In this document: positions 22,648 to 29,155 of the stretch, one piece after another
Layout of the letters: the number at the start of each line of letters is the position of its first letter
How positions within the stretch are numbered: the stretch's first letter is position 1
Source of the DNA: UBA8752 sp002172485
GTDB lineage: Bacteria; Bacteroidota; Bacteroidia; Flavobacteriales_D; Sanyastnellaceae
NCBI GenBank assembly: GCA_042089915.1
Contig: JBELJZ010000024.1
Span: forward strand, 1 to 29,155
Reading direction: 5' to 3'
Length of the DNA stretch: 29,155 nucleotides
The notes under the pieces: model-generated
The model's database searches: none
What the model saw: the letters and a program-made list of their open reading frames with translations, nothing else
Told to the model about the DNA's origin: nothing
Program-made: the position numbers and the translations under genes

Positions 22648-24027
22648 ATGCGCAAGATCCTGCTTTCCCTCGCCAACCTGTGCCGCGTTCTTGTGGGCGC
22701 CCTGTTCGTCGTCTCTGGTCTCATCAAGATCAATGATGCACTCGGCTTCATGTACAAGCTTGAGGAGTACTTCGAACCGGGTGCGCTGAACCTTGAGGCC
22801 TGGACGCCCTGGGCTTTGGAGCTCGGCATGCTCGCTTCGATTGGCGAAGTCCTCTTGGGGGTAGCCCTCCTTGTTGGCGCATTGCCCCGCTTGACCACGG
22901 CGTTGACCCTGGTGTTGATGCTGTTCTTCACTTGGCTGACCTGGTACACGGACCACTGCGACCCCTTTGGCAGCAAGACCATCGTTCAGCAGGGCGTGGA
23001 AGTGGAGATTCCCAACCAATGTGTTTTGAGCTGTGGCTGTTTTGGCAACGCCATTCCATTGACTCCCCACGAAAGCTTCCTCAAGGACATTGTCCTGTTG
23101 ATCTTGCTGTTGCCCATCCTGCTCAGCGCGTGGACGGGTGGGTTTGGACTCAATGAGCGGCAGCGGTCCATTTGGATGTACGCGATGGCGCTGGCCATCA
23201 CTTGGGTCTTTGGGGAGGTCATGTTGGAATGGGGCTTTCCCACCTTGTTCCTCGCCTTCGGACTCGCGGCAGCGGAAGGGGTCCGGAGGCGCTGGACGGG
23301 TGCTGGACAGGAATGGGCGATGGCCGTGGGGGTCCTTGTGGTGGCCTTGGGATTCCAAGTCTACACACTGCAACACCTGCCTGTCAAAGACTACCGTCCC
23401 TATGCTGTTGGGGAGGATTTGAACCGCAACATGGCTTCGGCCGATGAGCTTGGGTTGGACCCTCCGGTTTACGACAAGGAGGTGCGGTTCTTTTCGCCGG
23501 AAACGGGCCGGGACACCATCGTCAAGCAGTCTGAATACATGTCGGCCAAGCTGTGGCAGGACGAAGCGTTCAAAGCGGATTATCCCGAGGCCGACTGGGA
23601 CAATGCTGTCGAGATCAAAGTCTCCGATGGCTACGAGCCGCTCATTTTTGACTTGGATGTGACGGATGCCAACGGAAAAAGCTTGCTGGAAGAGATGCTT
23701 TCCGAAGGGTACACCCTGTGGCATGTGTCCAAGGATTTGGACAAGTCCGAGGGCCGTGCCCAGCAAGAGATCAACTCGCTGATGGCGGATGCAGCCAGCA
23801 AAGGATGGCGGGTTGGGGCCTTGACGCCCGCAACGGCGGAGGATGCTGCTGCATTCCAGGCCGAGCACAACGCGGAATATCCCTTCTACACGACGGACCC
23901 CACGGAGCTCAAGATCATTGTTCGCAGCAATCCGGGCATGGTGCTCATTCGGGATGGAGTGGTCCTCGACAAATGGGCCTGGCGTGACGTTCCGACCAGC
24001 GCGGACGAGGCACTCGGCACCCGTTGA
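22648..24027 (+). CDS. BT_3928 family DoxX-like membrane protein
   Basis: A 459-residue protein of the BT_3928 family. The N-terminal DoxX/MauE-like part has about eight hydrophobic segments, starting NLCRVLVGALFVVSGLIKIND and including a CVLSCGCFGNAIPLT segment with three cysteines (about 125-131). A C-terminal soluble domain of about 200 residues (LIFDLDVTDANGKSLLEEML ... PGMVLIRDGVVLDKWAW) has a thioredoxin-like order but no CxxC. In Flavobacteriia this gene usually follows DUF1599 and often precedes tpiA. Here the next gene is an ABC permease instead. A role in envelope redox chemistry is conceivable but unproven. It overlaps the permease gene by one base. Confidence 0.85.
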   Translation: MRKILLSLANLCRVLVGALFVVSGLIKINDALGFMYKLEEYFEPGALNLEAWTPWALELGMLASIGEVLLGVALLVGALPRLTTALTLVLMLFFTWLTWYTDHCDPFGSKTIVQQGVEVEIPNQCVLSCGCFGNAIPLTPHESFLKDIVLLILLLPILLSAWTGGFGLNERQRSIWMYAMALAITWVFGEVMLEWGFPTLFLAFGLAAAEGVRRRWTGAGQEWAMAVGVLVVALGFQVYTLQHLPVKDYRPYAVGEDLNRNMASADELGLDPPVYDKEVRFFSPETGRDTIVKQSEYMSAKLWQDEAFKADYPEADWDNAVEIKVSDGYEPLIFDLDVTDANGKSLLEEMLSEGYTLWHVSKDLDKSEGRAQQEINSLMADAASKGWRVGALTPATAEDAAAFQAEHNAEYPFYTTDPTELKIIVRSNPGMVLIRDGVVLDKWAWRDVPTSADEALGTR

Positions 24028-25037
24028 TGATCGATCAGAAGCCTTGGCGACGTCGGATGTCCCGCTTCGGGCGTGGCTTGGCTGTCGTGTGGGGCAGCTT
24101 CACCCTCGTTTTTCTGATGTTCACGGCTGTCCCGGATCCGGCGAGGCAATTGGCCGGTCAGCAGGCAGACCCTTCCGTCATTGCAGATTTGCGCGCCCAA
24201 TTCGGGTTGGATTTGCCGGTTCATGAGCGCTACCTCAACCTGTTGTCCGGCCTGTCTCCATTGGGCCCGACCGGAGCCGGATGGGGGTGGCGGTGGCCCT
24301 CCCTGGGGCGGAGTTATGTGCGGCCGGAAGGTGTTGGAGAGTTGCTGTTGGACGCCTTTCCCGCCACGCTGCTGCTGGCTGGAACGGCCATGCTGATGGC
24401 CCTGCTTCTCGGAATCCCCCTCGGATTGATGGCCGCTAGAAAGCCGGGCTCTGCGTGGGACCGCGTTTTGGTGGGGGGGAGTGTCCTCGGCATGAGTACC
24501 CCCAGTTTCTTCATGGCGGTCCTCATCGGCTATCTCTTCGCAGTTCGCTGGGGGCACTGGACGGGGCTTCCACTGACGGGAAGCTTGTGGGATTTGGGCG
24601 CCAACGGCGAACGGGTGCTGGCCTGGCGGAATTTGCTCTTGCCGACCCTGACTTTGGGCATGCGGCCATTGGCGGTGTTGGCTCAATTGACCCGAGGCGC
24701 AGCCCTGGAGGTCCTGGAATCCCCCCACGTTCGAACGGCTCGGGCCTTCGGGGCGGGATCCTCCGAGGTCATTTGGCGGCACGTCTTTCGAAACGCCATG
24801 AATCCCGTGCTCACCTCCGCGAGCGGCTGGCTGGCCCAGTTGCTGGCTGGTGCCGTCTTCGTCGAGTTCGTTTTCGGATGGCGCGGATTGGGTTTCCTGC
24901 TGTTCGATGCGCTGGAGCAACAGGATTTGCCCGTGGTTATGGGCGGAGTCATGTTGGTCAGCCTGGTTTTCGTGCTGGTCAATGGGTTGACAGACCGAGC
25001 TTACCGATGGCTGGACCCCAGGGCTGCAGAGGCCTGA
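24027..25037 (+). CDS. ABC transporter permease, OppB/DppB family
   Basis: A 336-residue inner-membrane permease of the peptide/nickel-type ABC family. The N-terminal helix and long periplasmic loop (RQLAGQQADPSVIADLRAQFGL) are typical of OppB/DppB. The BPD_transp_1 region follows, with the EAA-loop motif HVRTARAFGAGSSEVIWRHV near 235-254, which contacts the ATPase. The final segment ends YRWLDPRAAEA, where OppB proteins normally end YxxxDPR. ATG 24027 shares a base with the previous stop (TGATG); a TTG just upstream is an alternative. No solute-binding protein, OppC partner or ATPase gene is adjacent, so its partners must be encoded elsewhere. The substrate is unknown. Confidence 0.9.
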   Translation: MIDQKPWRRRMSRFGRGLAVVWGSFTLVFLMFTAVPDPARQLAGQQADPSVIADLRAQFGLDLPVHERYLNLLSGLSPLGPTGAGWGWRWPSLGRSYVRPEGVGELLLDAFPATLLLAGTAMLMALLLGIPLGLMAARKPGSAWDRVLVGGSVLGMSTPSFFMAVLIGYLFAVRWGHWTGLPLTGSLWDLGANGERVLAWRNLLLPTLTLGMRPLAVLAQLTRGAALEVLESPHVRTARAFGAGSSEVIWRHVFRNAMNPVLTSASGWLAQLLAGAVFVEFVFGWRGLGFLLFDALEQQDLPVVMGGVMLVSLVFVLVNGLTDRAYRWLDPRAAEA

Positions 25038-25046
25038 ATGGGGAGG

Positions 25047-25910
25047 TCAGGCGGCGAGCTCGCTTCTGACCCGGTCATTCAACTTGTGCACGAGCTCTGT
25101 CGTCGCCGCGTTGAAATAGCGTTTGGTGCGGTAGCTGCCCACCCATTGGATGCCCCGCACCGCATTCGTCAAGAAAACTTCGTCGGCCACCAGTAAATTC
25201 TGTGGTGTCAAGTTGCACTCGTAAACCTTCATGCCCGAATCAAGGGCGAGGTTGATGATCTGGGTCCGCATGACCCCTGCGGTGGCGCCGGAATCGAGCC
25301 CAGGGGTGTACAGCACGCCATTGGAGACGAGGAACAGGTTGGAAGCAGTGCTCTCGATAATGCCCATCCGGTCGTTTTGGATGAGGGCGGTGTCCAATTG
25401 GTTGGCCTTGGCCCAAAGCCCGCTCTGCACGTAGAGGTTGGACGCGATGTTTTTGTACCGCGACAGTTGGTTCGGGGTACACTTCATCTCCGGATAGATG
25501 TCCGTCGACAACCCCTTGTCGTTCAGCGTGTAATCCACAGTCTCCAGAGGCGATGCCGTGACCAGCACGTCCAGTCCGCTGTCTGAAGGCGTGTAATACC
25601 CGTCTCCACTTCGGGTCAGGTTCATGCGAATTCGGGCGGCCTCTTGAAGGTCTTCAGCTTGCAGCAACCGTGCAATGTCAGCCTGGATGGAGGCCGGTGT
25701 GAAACCCAAGGGAGGGTGAATGCGGTGGGCCTTCAGTCCTTCGCGGATGCGCTGGAAATGATCGTCCAGAAACAACAGCTGACCGCGCACGGCGCGCAGC
25801 GTTTCAAAAATGCCGTCGGCATACAGGAAGCCCCGGTTGGTGACCGGCACGCTCAATGCGGCCCCTTCTGAAGCGGCGATGAGCTGTCCGTTGTGAAGAA
25901 AGTGGGGCAC
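25047..25910 (-). CDS. Class IV PLP aminotransferase / aminodeoxychorismate lyase-like
   Basis: A 287-residue fold-type IV PLP enzyme, related to branched-chain and D-amino-acid aminotransferases and PabC. Visible motifs are NRGFLYADGIFETLRA (26-41), the PLP lysine in RYKNIASNLY (about 151-160), GIIESTASNLFLV (about 183-195) and DEVFLTNAVRGIQWV near 243-257. Substrate cannot be settled; a PabC role would fit a folP-containing genome region but is speculative. The start is GTG at 25910, supported by a TAACTTCG box four bases upstream and by alignment of MPHFLHNGQ with family N-termini. It follows the HAD gene by nine bases and is convergent with the permease gene. Confidence 0.87.
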   Translation of the reverse strand: MPHFLHNGQLIAASEGAALSVPVTNRGFLYADGIFETLRAVRGQLLFLDDHFQRIREGLKAHRIHPPLGFTPASIQADIARLLQAEDLQEAARIRMNLTRSGDGYYTPSDSGLDVLVTASPLETVDYTLNDKGLSTDIYPEMKCTPNQLSRYKNIASNLYVQSGLWAKANQLDTALIQNDRMGIIESTASNLFLVSNGVLYTPGLDSGATAGVMRTQIINLALDSGMKVYECNLTPQNLLVADEVFLTNAVRGIQWVGSYRTKRYFNAATTELVHKLNDRVRSELAA

Positions 25911-25914
25911 AGCG

Positions 25915-25922
25915 CGAAGTTA
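25915..25922 (-). promoter_or_regulatory. -7 box of the aminotransferase gene made from the HAD stop codon
   Basis: On the minus strand TAACTTCG is followed by CGCT and the GTG at 25910. The TAA (25920-25922) is the stop codon of the upstream HAD gene. No clear -33 element is seen, since that position falls in coding sequence. Confidence 0.45.
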
Positions 25923-26438
25923 GGCCCTCTCCGTCAGCGGGATGCTGACGTAATCGCCAAGGGGTGCATTGGGCTCGATGAGGATGCCATGCTGCACACC
26001 TGCGCCGAGGGCGCAGTCAATGTCCCTTGACTTGTCGCCGAACATCCAACAGCGGTCCGGGTCGAGCTGGTGCTTTGCGATGGCGCGCTCCACCATCAAG
26101 GAACCGGGTTTGCGGCTCAAGCTTTGGCCGTAGTCGGGATGGTGCGGACTGTAGAAGATGTCATCCAATTCTGCCCCCACCTCGGCACAGGTTGTTCTCA
26201 AGAAACCGTGAATCTCAGCCACGGCTTCATGACCATAGCGTCCTTTGGCGATGCCGCCTTGATTGGTGATCAAAATCAACTTGAATCCCGCCTTTTTCCA
26301 GGTGGCCAAGGTGTCCAGGACCGTGGGCAGGATGGTGAATTCGGCGAGGCGCGTGGTGTAATCGCCCGGGTCGTGATTGATGACGCCATCGCGATCGAGG
26401 AGAATGGCGCCGGAACGCGTGGATTGGGCAGGGGTCAT
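25920..26438 (-). CDS. HAD-IIIA phosphatase, GmhB/histidinol-phosphatase-like
   Basis: A 172-residue HAD-superfamily phosphatase of the GmhB/HisB-N type. The nucleophile and acid/base aspartates are in LLDRDGVIN (D15, D17), the motif II region is LILITNQGGIAKG and motif III/IV is WMFGDKSRDIDCA. In GmhB the reaction is removal of the 7-phosphate of heptose 1,7-bisphosphate for LPS core. Here the usual zinc-loop cysteines are missing: YSPHHPDYGQSLSRKPGS stands where CPHHP...CxCRKP is normal. Substrate assignment is therefore uncertain. It starts three bases after the CsaA-like gene stop. Confidence 0.87.
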   Translation of the reverse strand: MTPAQSTRSGAILLDRDGVINHDPGDYTTRLAEFTILPTVLDTLATWKKAGFKLILITNQGGIAKGRYGHEAVAEIHGFLRTTCAEVGAELDDIFYSPHHPDYGQSLSRKPGSLMVERAIAKHQLDPDRCWMFGDKSRDIDCALGAGVQHGILIEPNAPLGDYVSIPLTERA

Positions 26439-26441
26439 GGC

Positions 26442-26795
26442 TCAGTGAATGCGGGTACCAAGGGGAGTGGCGTCAGGAACCGACAAGAGGCCGACATGCT
26501 GGGCGTGCACGGCCCCGAGCACAAGACAGCGGCTCTGGTGGTGGCCGACCTGCTTGGGTGGGAGGTTGACCACGGCGACCACCTTCCGGTCCACCAGGTC
26601 CTCAGGATTGTGGTCTTCCACCAGTTGGGCCGTGGATTTGAGCCGTCCCAAGGGGCCGAAATCAATGTCCAGGACGTAAGCCGGGCGCCGGGCACCCTCG
26701 AGCAGGGAGGCTGAGAGGATGCGCCCCACCCGCAGATCACATGCAGCAAACGTGCTGAATTCAATGCGGGGTTGGAGAGGCTCCGAGGGGTCCAT
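26442..26795 (-). CDS. CsaA-like tRNA-binding OB-fold protein
   Basis: A 117-residue stand-alone tRNA-binding domain with the typical order FAACDLRVGRILSA, a YVLDIDFGPLGRLKSTAQLV core, VVAVVNLPPKQVG and the C-terminal GLLSVPDATPLGTRI. CsaA proteins are dimeric OB-fold proteins that bind tRNA and have been proposed to have chaperone activity in export. The start ATG is four bases downstream of a TAATTTCG box. It is the first gene of a minus-strand run (CsaA, HAD, aminotransferase) and is divergent from the mutase gene with only 39 bases between the start codons. Confidence 0.92.
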   Translation of the reverse strand: MDPSEPLQPRIEFSTFAACDLRVGRILSASLLEGARRPAYVLDIDFGPLGRLKSTAQLVEDHNPEDLVDRKVVAVVNLPPKQVGHHQSRCLVLGAVHAQHVGLLSVPDATPLGTRIH

Positions 26796-26799
26796 GTCG

Positions 26800-26807
26800 C
26801 GAAATTA
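26800..26807 (-). promoter_or_regulatory. Start-proximal -7 box of the CsaA gene (TAATTTCG)
   Basis: On the minus strand TAATTTCG is followed by CGAC and the ATG at 26795, seven of eight positions matching TAnnTTTG. Its upstream sequence would overlap the mutase promoter, so the two divergent promoters share the same 39 bases. Confidence 0.5.
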
Positions 26808-26822
26808 GCGTGGCGAAGCGGT

Positions 26823-26831
26823 TAACTTTCG
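26823..26831 (+). promoter_or_regulatory. Start-proximal -7 box of the mutase gene (TAACTTTCG)
   Basis: TAACTTTCG lies three bases (GGC) before the ATG at 26835, with no Shine-Dalgarno sequence. It is identical to the box before the GT4 gene at 14924. The divergent CsaA box is 15 bases away on the other strand, so RNA polymerase could probably not occupy both at once. Confidence 0.5.
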
Positions 26832-26834
26832 GGC

Positions 26835-29155
26835 ATGAACACCGGCTTTTCGCCACAGGGACACTGGCAACAATGGACCCAGCTGGTCGCGGATGCCGCC
26901 AAGGGCGGACAAGGTCAGACCCACACGGAATTGGACGGGGGAGAGATTCGCATCCCAGCCTACCATCCTTACCGGGTGGTGCGTTCGGTGCGCCCCAAGT
27001 CCCCGAAGCCATGGCAGCTGACGGCCATTCTGCACGATGCGTCTGAGGTGATGCCTGCCTTGGAGGGCGGGGCAGAGGCCATGCAGTGGTGGGGCTGTGC
27101 CCATCCCGATGCGTGGTGGAAGGATGTCATTCGAGAGTACGTGGACATCGAAATGGCCGACCGAACCTGTCCCGATTCCATGGATTTACCGGCACATGGT
27201 GGGGTCACCCGCTCAGGGTGGCGTGCTGAGCATTTGGATGCGCATTTGGCGCAGATGGCGGCAGGCGGCGCGGCGCGGTTGCGTGCGGTGAGGCTGTCCG
27301 ATATCGGGTTGCAGTCGTGGAGCCGGGGCGCCCGGTTGGGATTGTTGTTGCGGGGTGTTCGCGGCGTGTTGCCGGTATTGGAAGGACATGCAGACCGTCT
27401 TGTGGTCTCGCTCACCATGGACGATGACCCGGTGGTGGGCTTGGCCATGGCTGAAGCGTGGAAGCGCCTGTTGGGTGATGTCGTGGACGGAGCTTCATGG
27501 CCCCGCCTGGAGGCGCGCTGCGCAGTGCCCGAAGGGACCGAGTCTGGCCGGGACCACCTGATTCGATTGTCCACCCGAGCGGCGGCGGGCGTCTTGAGCG
27601 GCTTCGATGCCGTCGCTGTGGAAGACCCCACCCGTGGAGGTGCGACCCCCGACATCCAGCATGGCGAGAAATGGGCCCGAAATGTGCTGCATTTGCTCCG
27701 GGAAGAGAGTGGCATGCGCCACCCGGACGCCCTGGTCTCGCCGCTCATCGATGCGCTGGCAGATGCCCTTTGCGAGGCAGCGCACCGGTTCGATGCGGCT
27801 TTTGGCGACACGCCGACAGCGCAGTTGATTCAGGAGGGGCCGGAAGAGTGGTCCATCGATCCTGTGGTGCGAACCACTCCTGAATCGGATTCAGGAGAAG
27901 GATTGGAGGCGCACGGAGCAGGGGTCGCCCCATTCCTTCGCGGGCCGTATGCCAGCATGTATGTGCAGCGCCCTTGGACCATCCGGCAATACGCGGGATT
28001 CAGCACTGCGGAGAAGTCCAATGCCTTCTACAGGGCCAACCTCGCGGCGGGGCAGAAGGGACTGAGCGTGGCCTTCGACCTGGCCACCCACCGAGGGTAT
28101 GACAGCGACCACCCCCGTGTTTCAGGAGATGTCGGCAAGGCCGGTGTGGCCATCGACAGCGCAGAGGACATGAAGCTCCTCTTTGATGGCATCCCATTGG
28201 ATCGCATGTCGGTGTCCATGACCATGAACGGCGCGGTTTTGCCCGTTATGGCGTTTTACATCGTGGCGGCAGAGGAGCAAGGCGTTCCTGCCGAAGCCCT
28301 GACCGGCACCATCCAGAACGACATCCTGAAGGAGTTCATGGTGCGCAACACCTTCATTTATCCGCCTGCGCCGAGCATGCGGATCATCAGCGACATCTTC
28401 GCTTACACGGCGGCGCAAATGCCGCGATTCAACTCCATCAGCATTTCCGGCTACCACATGCAGGAAGCAGGGGCCACAGCCGAGCTGGAATTGGCCTACA
28501 CCATCGCCAATGGCCTCGCCTACGTTCGAGCTGGCATCGCTGCGGGATTGGATGTCGACCGTTTCGCGCCGCGCCTGAGCTTCTTCTGGGGCATTGGCAT
28601 GGACCTGCTGGAGGAGGTGGCCAAGCTGCGCGCAGGGCGGGTGCTCTGGGCCAAGTACATGTCGCAATTCAAGCCGCAGAATTCCAAGTCCCTGATGCTG
28701 CGGACACACTGTCAAACCAGTGGTTGGACCCTGACGGAACAAGATCCCATCAACAACGTCGCACGCACCACCATCGAGGCGTTGGCGGCCGTGTGGGGCG
28801 GGACCCAGAGCTTACACACCAATTCCTTGGACGAGGCCATCGCCCTCCCGACGGAAGACACGGCGCGCATTGCCCGGAACACCCAGCTCATTCTGCAGAA
28901 GGAGGCGGGGACCACGCGGTGGGTGGATCCATTGGGTGGCGATCCAACGGTCGCAGCCAAGACGGCGTCCCTCATTCAACGCGCGGAGGCCATTCTCCAG
29001 GAGATGGAGGCCGCAGGGGGGATGCCAAAGGCCATCGAACAAGGTTTGCCCATGCAGGGAATCGAGACGGCTGCTGCCGAAAAGCAGAGTCGCATTGATG
29101 GCGGACAGGACCGCATCGTGGGTTTGAATCTGTTTCCCGGGTCGGCTCCGGACAA
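26835..29155 (+). CDS. Methylmalonyl-CoA mutase, MutA-like domain fused to MutB domain (3' partial)
   Basis: One frame runs 773 codons without a stop to the window end. Residues 1-345 are a short MutA-like (small subunit) domain: KPWQLTAILHD near 58, ALEGGAEAMQ, LSTRAAAGVLSGFDAVAVEDP and ARNVLHLLREES (281-292). An acidic linker (about 346-361) leads to a MutB-type catalytic barrel: APFLRGPYASMY (365-), RQYAGFSTAE (Y386), FDLATHRGYDSDHPRV, TIQNDILKEF (492-501), GYHMQEAGA (H541) and HCQTSGW (625-631). The B12-binding domain should follow beyond the window. The reaction is adenosylcobalamin-dependent methylmalonyl-CoA/succinyl-CoA isomerisation. No in-frame ATG exists between the end of the MutA part and the conserved MutB motif, so a separate mutB start is unlikely. 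Confidence 0.92.
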   Translation, partial: MNTGFSPQGHWQQWTQLVADAAKGGQGQTHTELDGGEIRIPAYHPYRVVRSVRPKSPKPWQLTAILHDASEVMPALEGGAEAMQWWGCAHPDAWWKDVIREYVDIEMADRTCPDSMDLPAHGGVTRSGWRAEHLDAHLAQMAAGGAARLRAVRLSDIGLQSWSRGARLGLLLRGVRGVLPVLEGHADRLVVSLTMDDDPVVGLAMAEAWKRLLGDVVDGASWPRLEARCAVPEGTESGRDHLIRLSTRAAAGVLSGFDAVAVEDPTRGGATPDIQHGEKWARNVLHLLREESGMRHPDALVSPLIDALADALCEAAHRFDAAFGDTPTAQLIQEGPEEWSIDPVVRTTPESDSGEGLEAHGAGVAPFLRGPYASMYVQRPWTIRQYAGFSTAEKSNAFYRANLAAGQKGLSVAFDLATHRGYDSDHPRVSGDVGKAGVAIDSAEDMKLLFDGIPLDRMSVSMTMNGAVLPVMAFYIVAAEEQGVPAEALTGTIQNDILKEFMVRNTFIYPPAPSMRIISDIFAYTAAQMPRFNSISISGYHMQEAGATAELELAYTIANGLAYVRAGIAAGLDVDRFAPRLSFFWGIGMDLLEEVAKLRAGRVLWAKYMSQFKPQNSKSLMLRTHCQTSGWTLTEQDPINNVARTTIEALAAVWGGTQSLHTNSLDEAIALPTEDTARIARNTQLILQKEAGTTRWVDPLGGDPTVAAKTASLIQRAEAILQEMEAAGGMPKAIEQGLPMQGIETAAAEKQSRIDGGQDRIVGLNLFPGSAPD

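Noticed and set aside
22543..23868. 441-codon minus-strand ORF over the BT_3928 gene
   Set aside because: It is a shadow frame opposite a membrane protein with clear family features; the product is Gln/His/Arg-rich and has no domain.
23886..24920. 344-codon minus-strand ORF over the ABC permease
   Set aside because: It is antisense to a permease with a clear EAA loop; the product is Gln/Pro/Gly-rich low complexity.

Overview
The window is a gene-dense, GC-rich (roughly 60% by eye) piece of a Bacteroidota chromosome, most likely Flavobacteriales-related. The evidence is a T9SS-type C-terminal domain (18770-20230), a secreted protein with HYR-like and GCTDPxAxNYxPxAxxDDGSC repeats, BT_3928 and DUF1599 family genes beside folP, a bacteroidal peptidase M49, and -7 boxes of the Bacteroidota type (TAnnTTTG or TAnnTTCG). 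There is no tRNA, rRNA, CRISPR array, IS element or phage gene, and no gene-free stretch longer than about 115 bases once a small ORF at 7253-7417 is accepted. The sequence looks like ordinary core chromosome, with some unusual gene architectures and promoter placements.

Layout. 1-2867: 3' part of a large secreted repeat protein, followed by a terminator hairpin. 2981-3604 (+): DUF493 protein and a small membrane protein. 3605-8325 (-): lipoprotein, 54-codon ORF, DDAH-like hydrolase, CtlX and ArgS, all overlapping or nearly touching. 8366-10496 (-): LON-domain protein and HtrA/Deg protease. 10587-12473 (-): 2OG-Fe(II) oxygenase plus a two-gene YeeE/YedE transporter. 12506-16343 (-): two GT4 glycosyltransferases and an LptF/LptG permease (cell-surface glycan/LPS). 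16451-20230 (+): peptidase M49 lipoprotein, antitoxin-like small protein and a T9SS-exported choice-of-anchor-B protein. 20238-21894 (-): cdaA and folP. 21986-25037 (+): DUF1599, BT_3928 family and an OppB-type permease. 25047-26795 (-): class IV aminotransferase, HAD phosphatase and CsaA-like protein. 26835-29155 (+): an open frame running off the window in which a MutA-like domain is fused to a MutB-type methylmalonyl-CoA mutase domain.

Functional themes. The argS operon could join guanidino/citrulline hydrolysis to arginine charging. The LptF-GT block serves the outer envelope. The folP/cdaA pair combines folate synthesis with c-di-AMP signalling.

The most general observation is regulatory. 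At nine start codons that are not deep inside operons, a TAnnTTcG/TAnnTTTG-like -7 box sits only 3-9 bases before the start codon, with no Shine-Dalgarno sequence. This predicts leaderless or nearly leaderless transcripts. In two cases the TAA stop of the upstream gene is itself the first three bases of the box. The other main points are the MutA-MutB fusion, the 54-codon ORF with four-base overlaps on both sides, the DDAH-CtlX-ArgS operon, and the 2OG oxygenase-YeeE operon.
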